64,000 nucleotides of DNA from Adiantum capillus-veneris (lineage: Eukaryota; Streptophyta; Polypodiopsida; Polypodiales; Pteridaceae). Within the stretch, counting starts at the first letter, position 1. The number at the start of each line of letters is the position of its first letter. The notes beneath the pieces are model-generated. The model was not told the DNA's origin. It saw only the letters and a program-made list of their open reading frames with translations, and ran no database searches. The stretch is from assembly GCA_014529385.2 (NCBI GenBank), contig CM043971.1, positions 29,157,709 to 29,221,708 on the forward strand, read 5' to 3'. Positions 1 to 11,589 of this stretch are shown in pieces. A program made the translations under genes and the position numbers.

Positions 1-1130
1 CCAACAAACAAGACAACCATTTATGACAAATAAATTGACACTAGTAGATCGCATAGATAAATGTGAGCTTGGCCAACTTTCATCTATGTAACCCAAAAGA
101 GAGAAATTGCAGAGAGTCCGATGTCAATTTTCGTGGATAGACCAAATCAAAATCTGTGGTGTCTCTTTTAAGTATTTCAATATAAGATTTCTTACAAACC
201 AATGCTTAAGAGAAGGACGCACAAGATGTTGTCCAAGATAATTAGCAAAAAGAAATATCAAGGCAAGTGTTCATGCCAACAAACAAAAAACATCCAATCA
301 AGTCAGGATAAGGTTGATTTGTGACAAGCTGACCTACACTTTCAAAAGTGTTCTTTGTAGAACTCGCAAGAAAGAGTGTATAAACAAAATGTGCACATTT
401 TGGAACAAATTTCGTAATAGTATCTGCAATCAACTTTGAGTTTCATAGGAACAAAATACCTTTTGTGTTGTCCTTTGCATTTGAATTCCAAGATAGGAGT
501 GAAGCTCTCCAAGATCCACCATTTCAAATGCTGAAGACAAGAACTTTTTCACTTGCTCAAGAAATTCCAAATCATCAAAAACAAAGATAGTATTATCCAC
601 ATAAAGAGAAATAATCACAAAACTATCACCTTGGCTCTTTATATATACGTTGGGGGGTCTGAAGAGTAAAAGTAAATCCTTTGGAGGTGAGAGAAAGATC
701 AAATTTTGTATACCTAGCCCGCAAAGCTTGTTTGAGACCATATAGTGCCTTATGAAACTGGGCAAAAAGGTCCTTCTTACCTGGAATAACAAACCCTTTT
801 GGTTGCTCCATTTAAATTGCCTCTTCTAAATCACCATTCACGAAAGTAGTTCGCATATCCATTTGATGAACTTCTAAATCAAATTGAGCAGCAGATGTCA
901 ATAAAACTTGGAACACTTGTAATAGGAACAACTGGTGAAAAGGTCTCTTGATAATCAACACCAACAACTTGGGAATAACCTAATGCAATTAAACGTTCTT
1001 TGAACTTGTCATCAAAAGATCCATATGATTTTACTTTTGTCTTATACACCCACTTACACTTAATAGTTATACAACCAGGAGGTAGTTCAATTAGTATCAT
1101 GCAAGAATTCAACTCATGATGATGAAACAT
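1..1130 (-). pseudogene. Ty1/copia reverse transcriptase remnant
   Basis: Broken copia-type reverse transcriptase read on the minus strand in several frames. The N-terminal RT block is at 879-1130 (KCKWVYKTKVKSYGSF, then GYSQVVGVDYQETFSPVV). The palm region is at 626-811 (KALYGLKQALRARY), and the catalytic strand is at 430-792, where the usual YVDD reads YVDN. A C-terminal RT piece is at 242-433. Frameshifts separate the blocks, so no functional enzyme is encoded. The nucleotide sequence closely parallels 14400-15500 of Copia-1, so it belongs to the same family. It runs off the left edge of the window. On its right it meets, head to head, the leader of a plus-strand copy of the same family. 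Confidence 0.85.
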
Positions 1131-1142
1131 GTGTGTGTAGTT

Positions 1143-1555
1143 TGCTCGTCAGATTCATAATTTCTCCAAATTTTATTTCTGAGAAAAGATTCTTGTTAAC
1201 CATGATTTGTTTGTACTAAAAAGAATATGATTAGTGTTTGGCTAGTGGTTATTGCTAAACAATGTGTTAAATTGTTGATTACATTTACTTGCTGATTTGT
1301 ATTTTGAACCCTCAACTTCATCTCAATTTTTTAGGGTCTTCTGCTAAAAATTTGGAGAAACGAAAAAGTGCGATGGAGTGAATCATGATCAAACTTTCAT
1401 CCAAAACTTGTTCATTTACTCGTGATCTTTGATTTGAGTTCGGGTTTGTAGCAAAATTTATAGAAACGGGAAAGAATGATGGAGAGAAGCTCAATCACAC
1501 TTTTGTCCAAAACTTGTTTGTCTACTCGTGCTTTTTAATTTGAGTATCGGTTTGG
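1143..1555 (+). mobile_element. Copia-2 5' untranslated leader fragment
   Basis: Non-coding stretch that aligns by eye with the reverse complement of about 27000-27280, the leader between primer site and gag of Copia-1. Shared blocks include AAGAATATGATTAGTGTTT and GGTCTTCTGC. It has no LTR or primer site, so the 5' end is lost. About 107 bp are tandemly repeated (roughly 1347-1453 and 1454-1556), with shared TCCAAAACTTGTT and TTTGAGT blocks. The leader resumes near 6776 beyond the Chromo-1 insertion. Confidence 0.7.
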
Positions 1556-2250
1556 CTCACTCATCAGCAGCAGTGAACAAGGCTATCATCGCTAAGCTCA
1601 AACTGGAGAAAACAGCCAAGTGATGGTGGAGAGACCATTGCACAGAGAACAATGTTGATCCTAATGCTGCAACTTGGGATTATCTTAAGACCCAACTTAA
1701 GAAGAACTATCAAAACCAAATTTATCATTCAGACCGTATGAATGAGTTTCTTGATTGTACTCAAGGGACCAGAGATCTGGAATCATACTACAATCATTTC
1801 TTAACCCTTGTCAAGTATGCTCCAGCAGGGATGACTCAAGAGGTTAAGGTAGCTCGATTCGTGTCAGGACTACATAATCCTATGAAGACTAGACTCCAAA
1901 GTCTTCGCCTTACCAATTTTGCAGATGTCCTTGATGCAAGAAAACCCTTGAAATAGAGTTATCTACTACTGAAAAGAGGAAACCAAAACCTGTTTTTGTT
2001 CGTGAAATCAAAAGACCTCGTCCAGAGGAGGAACAAATATCTAGAGTTCCACAACAAGAGGAGAGAACTTACTACGTATAAAAGCTAGAGAGGATCATTT
2101 ATGCTACATTTGTTTTGATCCTGGTAATCAATCTAGGGATTGTCCCTTTAACAAATCAAGCTTCACAAGATTGGTGGACATTATGAACATAGAAATTTCA
2201 ATCCGAATCAAAATTATGGAAACTTTAGACCCAAACCATCCGCAGTTTAG
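1556..2250 (+). pseudogene. Chromo-1 gag remnant (Ty3/gypsy)
   Basis: Plus-strand gypsy gag that begins in mid-domain, so the 5' LTR, primer site and gag start are missing. Translation gives an IIAKLKLEKTAK stretch followed by an in-frame TGA. The core retrotransposon-gag block then lies at 1680-1950 (LESYYNHFLTLVKYAPAGMT, VARFVSGL), followed by a frameshift. A zinc-knuckle remnant near 2090-2150 (CYICFDPGNQSRDC) has Asn where the CCHC His should be. The next stop is TAG at 2248-2250, after which a long open frame starts. It is inserted in the leader of Copia-2. The stops and the degenerate knuckle mark it as a relic. Confidence 0.75.
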
Positions 2251-3312
2251 AGGAACTTCAATCACCAGAATTTTAACCAAAACCAGAGACCGCCTCAAAA
2301 CCAGGGGAATTTTAGACTAGGCAATCCGCCTTTTGTTCGGAACGGACCGCCGGTCAACAATAACAACAATGGGAATGTTAATTGTCAACTTTGTCCAGGA
2401 GGAGGCGGAAACCAAAGACCTCAGGGAAGACCTCAAGCTAACAGAGCTCAAGGGGCTAGAGGTGAAGGAAATCAGGCAAACGCATATGTTCATGCTGCAA
2501 TTGAATATCAGGGAGTGAATGAACAATTTTCAGTTATTCAAACCCCAGTGGAATATCAAGGTAACCATTCTACCCTATTGGTTGATTCAGGAAGTACACA
2601 TTCTTTCATATATCCTAAGTGCATCAGAAACCTCATTCTGATTGAACACCCTGATACAGACCTTACAGTAGAATTAGCTACAGGTAGGAAGGTTAGATCT
2701 TCTACTTCAGTGGTGGATAATTTGAATTTTTCTTTGGATGATCATAATAATTCTACAAACTTCAGAGTCTTACCCATCGGAATTTATGATGGAATCCTAG
2801 GAATGGATTGGCTTAAAGCCAACACTACTCACATACATTGGAAAGACGCTTCATTGAATTTTCAGAATGATCAAAACGCTAGAGTTACAGTTATTGGGAA
2901 ACGGGGAAAGCCTAAGCTCAAACTAGTGAGCTTTACCAAACTTATGAAGAATCATAGGAAGAATGAGAGGATTTACGCAGTAAAGCTTAATCCTAAAGAG
3001 AAGAAGATAGGTTCACCTAAACCCGAATGGAGAGCAGAGTTTGATGATGCATTTCCCGAGGAACTTTCCCATCTACCACCCAAGCGTGACCCTGATCCAC
3101 GACATATTCTTGATGATTCTCTATTATCTACATCCATCGACGGAACTTTTGAAGTATATCCCGAAGAAATACTTCAGAGCAGAACCAATCCTCTACGTAA
3201 TCGGACCATTATTGAACACCTTGTTAAATGGTCAACATATCCTCAGGAAGATGCCTCTTGGGAACGTGACTATGTAATGAGACTAAATTATCCAGACTTC
3301 ATGTCAAGGTGA
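2251..3312 (+). pseudogene. Chromo-1 gag tail-protease fused in frame to chromodomain (internal pol deletion)
   Basis: One open frame of about 353 codons. It starts with an Asn/Gln-rich gag tail (2251-2480). A retropepsin follows at 2515-2860 with the active-site block LLVDSGSTHSFI and the flap-side block GIYDGILGMDWL. Next comes the usual protease-RT linker (DAFPEELSHLPPKRD, near 3045-3090). Instead of RT, the frame passes directly into a chromodomain-like C-terminus (IIEHLVKWSTYPQEDASWE, about 3205-3265), which in chromoviruses lies at the end of integrase. RT, RNase H and the integrase catalytic core are therefore deleted, yet the two ends remain in frame. The product could not retrotranspose by itself. 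Whether it is ever made is unknown. A polypurine tract and 3' LTR follow directly. Confidence 0.8.
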
Positions 3313-3332
3313 GGACACCTTGAATTTTTCAA

Positions 3333-3343
3333 GTGTAGGAGGA
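3333..3343 (+). other. Polypurine tract of Chromo-1
   Basis: Purine-rich GTGTAGGAGGA lies immediately before the TGTAAGATCC that opens the LTR and 20 bp after the chromodomain stop. This is the expected site for plus-strand priming. Confidence 0.6.
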
Positions 3344-3822
3344 TGTAAGATCCCCAATTTTTGAGTCTCTTTTAAAAATAAGAAAAATGACTTTCAATAT
3401 CTATTTCGTCGAATTTTGATTGACAATATTAGAAAGTCATAATTATGTCGGATGTTACGGTGTGGCGTAGTCTAGCTACGGTTTTTATTAGTTGGTTAGA
3501 TAATGTTTGGATGGTCAAATTTAATGTAAAAATTGAATGGTAAGTGGGAGAGTTGACCACCAAAAAGCAAAGGCTTGTTTTTAGGAAAGAAAGAGTCTTT
3601 TTAAAAAAAAGAGGAGGAGCTTAGTTTAGGACTCTTTTATTGGAAGCCAAGCTTCTTCTTAGAGTCTCTAAATCACGCATCGAAATCCGTGTCCTCATGA
3701 AAAAAAAAATATTTATTTATTTTTATTTTTTTTACTTTTTTTTTTGAAAACCTACGAACATGCGCGAACTTGTCTCTCCTTGCTCACTCTATTCTTAGCT
3801 AGTGCTTTTGGCCTTGAGAACC

Positions 3823-3830
3823 TATATAAA
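3823..3830 (+). promoter_or_regulatory. TATA box in Chromo-1 LTR
   Basis: TATATAAA in the context CCTATATAAAGACC, about 480 bp into the LTR. This is a sensible U3 position for an RNA polymerase II start. Confidence 0.5.
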
Positions 3831-6426
3831 GACCTCTCTTCTTTCACTTTGAGGAAGATAGATACACTCTCAGACGCGGAAGCTCTCTTGCCTTGACGTC
3901 AGAATTACTTATCTATTATATGGAGTGGTGCAAGCTCTTTATCACCATCTCCATAAACTCTTCTCTCTCGTGAAGAAGAAGAAGAAGGATACTCTCTCTC
4001 TCTATTTGCTTATTATCTTCTCTCTCGTTTCACGGTGTACGTGCTCTCCGAAAGTTTTCGTGGCGGATACCTCTACGTAGCTCTCATCACTGCTCTCTTA
4101 CGGCAAAGAAAGAAGCCTTTCAACAACCCCAAATTGATTCAAAAGCACGGTGAGGAACCATAAACTCCATAGTCATCATCTCTCTCTCTATGTCATTTTT
4201 TTTCGTAGTCACCCTCTCGATGATTGTTTTTTTGCATACAAGTGCATGTATGGATTAACCAAGTACATACGAGTTTGCCTCATGATTGTTTCATCATGTT
4301 GTACATGTTAATTTATGCACATGATGCATTATGTTCACCCACGTGCATAAAGAAGCGCTTTTCGTTTCACGTCATAGAAGCGGTAGGAATACTATTTTCG
4401 TCATAAATCACAAATCGTTATGAATCATCCTGAAAACTTTACACCATACATAAAACACATCATTTAGAACATTTTCTCTTTTGTATGTCATGTGAAAAAC
4501 ACGCACAAGCTAAGAGATATGGTCAAAAAACAGATTGCTGCCCACTACATAACCAAAATATTTGACTCCAAGCTCCTTGGAGAACCACTATATAGATTCA
4601 TCTAATGGGCAAACCCACTTAACCAATTGAAAAGCTTGATAAAACTTGATGATAAATGAATCTAGGTCTCTGTTATCACTTCGGGAATGCGAGTTATTAA
4701 TCACTCTATTATCAGTTTTACCTACACGCATAGGAGTGTTATCAAAGGGGGATACCATATGACATCGTGAGTTAACTGATCCGTTTTGATATGTTTTATG
4801 GTTTATTTTGGTGAGTTGATTTCAATTATTAGATGGCCCTAAACTTACATGAGAGTATATGGTTAAACATTCCGGACCGCATAGGCAGATATGAATAAAG
4901 TGACTTAATTTTGGGGTTACCGTTTGTTGTGTGAGTATCATATGATCAAAGTGACATGATGGAGTGATATTCTACATTATAGAGCTGAATTTGATGCATT
5001 GGGTTGAGGTCAAACACTTTCATTTGCATGTTTTGCATGCTCCCAAAAAAGTCAAAAAGTTCTTTTTTGCACATGTGTGAAGTTATGGTTTATGGTTGAC
5101 CTAAAGGTCGGAGTTGTTTTGCATCATGTTTATGGTGTTGGAATGTTATCATATGATGTATGGATTGATGTGGATGCCTAATATGCATGGTTATGATTGC
5201 TTTCCACCTTTCTAGGTTAAAACTAGCTCTATGTGCTAGAATGGTGAAGCGTAGATGTGATGCATCAACTTTGCATGGTTGGATAATTGGATTTCTATAT
5301 CATGATTAGGTTCTGGCCGGACTCTTTTTATGCATGAAAGAATCACATCTAAAGAGTCACATGTGTGTAGACTCCAATTGATTGCAGGGGATGTGTCAAA
5401 CTCCAAGTGTGGAAGTTGGTTCAGTGTAGTTATGATTTATGGTTAAGAGCTGAGATTCCCTCATTGATTATGGTTGATATTTTATGGTGGAATCCGGTGT
5501 GGCTTATGGTTTTTTTCCGGATTGGGTTATGCTGCCAAAATGGTGTCGAAATTTTTGCAGCCATGTTATGTTCTAAAGTGGTTATGCAGGGTTGGTCGTG
5601 CCTCACCCAAGTAGGGTGGAGAGCTCACCCATGTGATGTGATTGGATTATGATTTATGGTTTATGGTTTTTGGATTGGATCATGAAGTGATCGAGATGGT
5701 TTATGGTAGACGTGTAAGGGTAGAGACCCTATACAGTCTAGCTGTTTGGAAAAGGAATTGTTTGTGCATCTGGGAAGTGCTATTGTGATTGGACTCATGT
5801 GTTATGTTTCTCATGGCAGTGTCGCTACAAGACTAGGATCACCTACATTGCTTAGTCTTAGACTAAAGGGTCACTGACCTGGGGCTTTGCTGGATCGGGG
5901 GTGTTACCTAGGTCTTCTTCTTTTTGTTAGGCTCATCTACACGATTAGTGCATCGGGGGTTGAATGGCCTACATGGCTAACGCGTCAGAGATCTTGCCTT
6001 GGCTTTGCCTAAACACCCGGTGCTGGGCATCGAAGAGGCGGGGTGCCTAAATTGGTATTGTTGGTGTTAATACCCTACCACCTGCTGGTATTTGCGATCC
6101 TTTCAGATCTCGGGTTCATGGAAGGAGGCGAAGCGGCCTCACCTATGTCTAGATCAGGTAGGATGGAGGTGTTCCAGCTCGCTCCCGGCGAAGTGAAATT
6201 CTCTTTGTCCGTAGTAGAGCGGAAGTGGATGGGTGGACCGATTGATCCCTACATAGGGTCCAGTACTCTGCTAGTTATTTTGTCATAAATTTTTTGATGT
6301 TATGGTATACCCAGATTTTGTCATTGCATTAATACATGGTTGCCTCTTCTATTTAGATGGGCATTTAAAGGTTCTCTATTGTCATCTTCTCATGTCTCTA
6401 TGCACTCTATTTCACCCTTCACTATA

Positions 6427-6451
6427 TTCTCTCTCTCTCTCTCTCTCTTCC

Positions 6452-6494
<43 letters not shown>
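6427..6494. repeat. CT / poly-C / CT microsatellite
   Basis: A (CT)n run, a 14-base C run and a second (CT)n run inside the Chromo-1 LTR. Ser/Leu or Arg/Glu reading frames over it are artefacts of the repeat. Confidence 0.95.
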
Positions 6495-6496
<2 letters not shown>

Positions 6497-6775
6497 CGCA
6501 ACACGGTGTACACATATATTCACCCTCCACAATGTTATATTTTTTCTTGAGTGCGCTTTCATTCATAACACCCATTCAGGGGTAGCACTAGTCACTAGGT
6601 ACCTCTAGATGCATTCCGGCTCATGACCTAAACTCCATGCTTGGTCGGGCATTGAGAACTCATCCCCTATGCAAATGCTTCCGCAACTCTGATATATATT
6701 GAAAATTGTACAAAAGTGTAAATTGTATATTTTGTGCATAGACCCTTGGGGAGGGTATCTCTCATTGATGTAGGT

Positions 6776-7857
6776 TTCATCTTCATGAAGCATTCGTGAT
6801 CATTTTGCTATTTTTAGCATCAATTTTTTGGATTAAATTTACCGTTCAACTATTCATATTGTGATCATCAATCTTGTGGCTCACGTCACTCTATTTTTGT
6901 CAATTTTCCATCTCATGTCACTCTTTTTTGAGGACTCTTTTATTATTGACATCTCGTTTTGCCAATTTTCTAAGTGCCATCTCTCATCATCTTTGAACTT
7001 TTGAATATTAGAAAAGCACAACTGTGATTATTCTTTCATCCTTAGTCGTGGCGTTCACCATATATGGAGTGCAAATTTTGCGATCTTATCTCATAGGTCT
7101 TCTCGCAATCGTATATGGTTCTGACTATTCTCATCAATGGTTTTCCTTTTGGCCAGTGTTCTGTTACTCCTTTTCAAGGAAAGGATTTCCTGGTTGCAAA
7201 GTGAAGTTGCTCTTAATTCTTGAAGGAGATGAACTCTCTTATATTGTTCTTGGAAATCATGTATACCCGTCCCGGCCTATTGATCCAGATCATGATAACG
7301 TTCTTGTCACTAAAGGACGTGTATTTGAAGAGTGGAATCTTGCATATACGGATTGGAAGCAACGTGATAAAGCAGCTCATTGGTACATTCTTTCTTCTCT
7401 CACTAATTCTCTTATGCTTAATGTGTATGAACGTCCTACTTCCCACGATGTATAGAAGTACATTATTGCAAACTTTAAAAAGAGATCTATCATAGAAATA
7501 CTTTATTTGAGAGTTTTTCTTACCAAGTTACAATATGAAATCGGTACTGCTATGATGGGACATATTGAATCTTTCAGATCTATTATTAATCAGCTTGCTA
7601 CTATCGGTGATCTTGTCCCCCAAAAATAGCTGATTACACTTCTCCTTGATACCGTGAAGGACTCTTCCAATGATAACATTGTTACCATGCTTTCTAACAT
7701 TGATGGTCTTGATTTCAACCAAACCTGCATATCTCTAATTCAACGTCAAAGACGATGTAATGCTAGTCATGATGCAGCTATGATGGAAACCACAGAGATG
7801 GTCGTTGCGGTAATATTTTCTCTCATCCCAAATTTCCTAGCAAGCACTACTCTTACT
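6776..7857 (+). pseudogene. Copia-2 leader end and gag remnant
   Basis: Continuation of the Copia-2 leader after the gypsy insertion, then a copia-type (UBN2-like) gag. Recognisable parts are an open stretch at 7024-7455 with LLLILEGDELSYIVLGNHVY and DWKQRDKAAHWYILSSL, and after frameshifts a second stretch near 7640-7740 (TVKDSSNDNIVTMLSNIDG). The same blocks occur in reverse orientation at 25858-26620 in Copia-1, which confirms the family. At least two frameshifts and an in-frame stop (near 7628) disable it. At about 7857 it is cut by minus-strand gypsy sequence. Confidence 0.75.
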
Positions 7858-8205
7858 GCAATAGAATATAGGCTACAGGCCTACCTTTTTGAGTAAGGAC
7901 TCCCCCTAAAGCAAGTTTGAGGGCATTAGTTATAGCTTCAAACTCTTTGATAAAATCAAGAAGCTTTATAACTGTGACTAATATTAGGTAACCTTTTAAT
8001 TCTACAAGGATGGCCTCTTCATCTGCTCTCCAATCGATCCTCGTACCTTTCCTTGATAAATTTGTTAAAGGTTCCACAATAAGAGCATAATCCCTTGACA
8101 AATATCATGTACCATCCTGTAATCTCAAGAATCCCCTTACTTCACTAACGGAAGTAGGTTGAGGCCATTCCACAATGTCCTTGATCTTATCGGTGTTGTG
8201 CAGCT
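7857..8205 (-). pseudogene. Gypsy-E RT end / RNase H start
   Basis: Minus-strand gypsy pol fragment. Translation from about 8200 gives KIKDIVEWPQPTSVSEVRGF, the end of the RT domain. It continues as DYALIVEPLTNLSRKGTRI and then FIKEFEAITNALKLALGGVL, the start of RNase H, whose catalytic Asp (usual TDAS) is replaced here by Asn. It ends at GRPVAYI. It is the direct continuation of the RT block at 10780-11480, separated from it by a 2.6 kb insertion. Confidence 0.75.
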
Positions 8206-8769
8206 CCGCTTCCATGATGGGAAAAAGATCAAAGAAATGCAAGCTAAGCTTCTTAGAAGCCTACACGTTTATTGAGCAGTGATCAAGGACTTTTAACAAG
8301 CCAATTTTTATGACTAATGTATGCCAGATGTGACTTAAAAGGGCTAATAGATTCTTTAATGATGCTAAAAAGGAGTATGCTTGAAGTGAGCACAGATGGG
8401 AGATTATGATCTAGAACTGTAGTTCTTGAAGTGCTCTACCATCCTATCTTTACGGCTCATCAATTGGAGCTACGATGCAAACGTTATGGCAGGTTGAAGT
8501 TTAAGTTGATGCAGACCCGTACGGGATTGGGCCACTGCAATTGAGGGGACAAAAATGAAGTGAATGCATGGGCCTAAAGTGCTCACTTTGTAGAGCGCGT
8601 TGGTCATTTCAGATTAGTGATCAGAATTACGATTATCAAGATATCGCCAGATTCAATTTCACCGACCGCCAGTTCCGCACCAGTATAGTCTGCTTTGTCG
8701 GGGTTCCATCTGGGAATTTTAGGCTTTAACTAGGGAATTTTGGAATGCGGGAGTAGTAAGTGATAGAGG

Positions 8770-9230
8770 AGTCTCAGGTTTGGGATGCCATCTCATGTAG
8801 TGCTTGGCCGACAAAAGTCATGATTGGCAGTGCCTGGATAGCAAGAATGAAACTCTGAGACTCTTTAGCTGAATGTGATGCACTTAGGAGAGCACAATAA
8901 GTGCTTGAGTGGTTTTTTTTAAAGGCCGTCTCCTGTGGTACGGCACTGTTCAAGATCTTGATACGGGCATCGGAATTCACGATGATAATGTTAGTCAAGG
9001 ACTGTTGGAGGAAGGTTTCGTGTTTGGCAGTACCTTGATTGATTGTGCAATGCAAGAGGGCTTGGCTAACCATGTTGTGCTCAACAATGCTTTGCCTGAT
9101 GTGCAGTTAAATGCGGTGCTCTTTACAAAATCACGTTAAGTTCTTAACGAACTTTGTGTTTTGAATGTCGTGCGAGGCGGTGCCTTGATCGATGTGTATG
9201 CTAAAAATGGTGTCCATCGGATGATGGCTA
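8770..9230 (+). pseudogene. Pentatricopeptide-repeat (PPR) array remnant
   Basis: Plus-strand frames hold a series of weak PPR-like units. AECDALRRAQ with VLEWF lies near 8865-8915. GIGIHDDNVSQGLLEEG with FVFGSTLIDC lies at 8960-9050. VLNELCVLNVV with GALIDVYAKNG lies at about 9140-9215. The order (helix pair, IHD..VSQGLLE, LIDVYAKNG) matches the spacing of plant PPR repeats of the PLS/DYW kind, which act in organelle RNA editing. Frameshifts and stops interrupt it, and there is no start, targeting peptide or DYW tail. It looks like a captured and decayed gene piece. Confidence 0.55.
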
Positions 9231-9901
9231 CCCACAGGAAGCGGTCGCCCACTAGAGGGGCCTGCCACCCAAAATCACTTGGAGGTTGGCCGCCCATTGA
9301 AGAAAATAAAGCATAGTGGGTGCGAAGGCAAAAGAAAAAGGGAAAAAGAAAGCATGGGCATGGCGGGCGAGGAGCAGAGAGGGCGCAGGGGAGAGAAAAC
9401 CGCTCGTGCAGGATCCTTAGACGACCTTGGCCTTGAAGGAAAATGTGCTCATCTTTGTAGGGTGCTCCTATTTGGGGCCAGCTGCGACAATTTTTGAGTA
9501 GTTGTAAGCCCGGACTACCACATCATAGCACCTGCTCCCATGCCACGTCATTCATGGTGCCATGACTGCATGGAGGGGCTTATTTTAGAAAAATTTGGAG
9601 GGCATAGGAAGGGGATATGAAGCAAGCAAAGGGGGAAGCGTGAGGGGAAGGAGAAAGGGGAAACGAAATCTTGTTCTCTCTCTCCTCACTGACCAAGGGT
9701 GTTACGAGCAAAGGGCATGAAGCTTAAGGGTTGACCTCAAGGAGGAGGATCCCTCTCTTTGCTCTCAACATCAAGGAGGAATTGGAGAGAGGCGAAAGGG
9801 TATCAAACAAGGAGGAAAAAGGAAGGGGGTCTCTCGTACTCTCGCTCAAGCTACAACAAGGAGAGGTATGTCCTCTCTCGACCGGAGCTCCGGCGAAGAG
9901 G

Positions 9902-10005
<104 letters not shown>

Positions 10006-10654
10006 CATGAAGAAAGAGGAAGGCTTTCTCTCTCATTTGGAAGCAAAGAGATAACTCTCTTTCTCTCGTTATCAACCATAAATGGGGAAGAGGAGGCCAT
10101 CTTTTTTCTCGCTTTCGTATCTAATTAAGAAGGAGTGGAGGAGAAATCAAGAGGTTCTCTTTCCCTCGTTCTCAAAGTCAAACAGGGAATTCTATCTCTC
10201 GGTCTCAAAGCTAAGTAGGGAAACCCTCTTTCTCTCTCTTGAACTGGGAAAGAGAAAGCACCAAGGACATATAAAGCACGACTGCAATTAAAGAAAAACA
10301 ATCAAATAAGAAGGTTGAAGATTATTTTTGGCAATTAATGCAATACAAAGCACACAAAGCAAGAAGTTGCAGAACAGTTGACAATAACTAAAGTGTAATG
10401 ATCGACACAGTGAACTTAAATGAAGTTTGCAAATTCTTGAAGGTAGTTGAAGCAGATAAAGATAGGAGGGAATTTCCATCACCGTCATCAGCTTGAAGAT
10501 TGATTAATTATCTTGTTAAGTTTTGATGTCGTTAACAGCCCGCTTAATCTTGTAAAATGGGAGCTTAAACTCCTAGTTATCAAATGATCCAAGTGATGGT
10601 GCTGTTAATGATCCTCTTGGCTATCGATTAAGTTGGACCTAAAGATTTACTCAA

Positions 10655-11480
10655 TTAATTGATGATTACGGAGACTGCCAGAGCTTTCATTGTCTGTTGT
10701 TCTCTCTCTTTCACACCTCTCACAGCCAGAGGCCCATCGGCTCGCGTTTTGAACCCATATCCCCCGACATCAAGGTCGATTGAGATACCTTTGGAAGATA
10801 TAATAAATCCAAGATAGCTGACTTGGGGAGAATAAAAGGTACATTTACTTTCCTTAGCATAAAGGGATGTTGGCATAAGAGCTATAATACTTTACAAACA
10901 TGCTCTTCACAATCTATCTCATTTTAAGAATAGATCTGTGTATCATCGAAGAAAACCAGGACAAAATATTCTAGGTAAGTCTAAAAATATCTTGCATTAG
11001 TTGATTGAATCTTGCAGAAGCATTGGTAAGACCAAAAGACATTATTGTGAACTTATTATGTCAGTACCTAGTATTAAAAGTTGTCTTTTGAATGTCTAAT
11101 TATTTAATCCTTATTTGATAGTATCCAGTCTGATGATCAATCCTAGTGAATATCTTAGCCCTGTGTATCATATCCAATAGCTCATCAATCATTGAAATGG
11201 GATACTTACTCTTAACGCTAACTTGATTAAGACCACGGTAGTCTATGAAAAGTCACAATGAACCATCCTTCTTCTTTTTTGGAAAAGGACTGGAGCACCC
11301 AAGGGAAAAGTACTTGGTCTGATAAACCCTTGCTCAATAAGTTTCTTGAGTTTCTCTTTGAGTTCAATTGCCTCAATGAGTGACATCTTAAATGGCCTCT
11401 TTGAAACAGGTTCACAATATCAGACTTGTAAGGTCCTCGTGGAATACGTCAAAATATTCTTTCAGCCAGTCGCGTCAAAA
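10655..11480 (-). pseudogene. Gypsy-E reverse transcriptase
   Basis: Minus-strand gypsy RT in broken frames. The fingers block is near 11230-11410 (LSKGLSDQV, FPWVLQSFSK, then FIVTFHRLPW in a shifted frame). The palm lies near 10900-11000, with VLVFF followed by the catalytic Asp region, shifted. The post-palm block lies at 10780-10876 (SLYAKESKCTFYSPQVSYLG). The frame then runs into the unrelated insertion. The RT continues beyond the insertion at 8205. Frameshifts show it is inactive. Confidence 0.7.
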
Positions 11481-11589
11481 GTTTGAATCTTATTTGTCTA
11501 CTTTGTTGAGCTTAGTTTTATAGATCCTTGAACTAGAACCTCATTCCTAAGGTCATCTATACAGGTAAAGCTTCCTTGTGAATAGTGAA

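Larger units (their letters stand above)
3344..6600 (+). repeat. 3' LTR of Chromo-1 (long chromovirus LTR; right end uncertain)
   Basis: Starts TGTAAGATCCCC directly after the polypurine tract, a typical chromovirus LTR start. A TATA box (TATATAAA) lies at 3823-3830. The body from about 3390 to 6350 aligns by eye with 33945-36395. Shared landmarks include TTGGAGAACCACT (about 4577 and 34670) and GTGGATGGGTGGACC (about 6226 and 36312), so the LTR is about 3 kb. A CT/C/CT tract fills 6427-6494. I could not place the terminal CA. Copia-2 sequence is recognisable again from about 6776, so 6600-6775 is ambiguous. Confidence 0.65.

Noticed and set aside
6302-6585. Ser/Leu-rich and Arg/Glu-rich open frames on both strands
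   Set aside because: They are translations of CT/GA microsatellite DNA inside an LTR.
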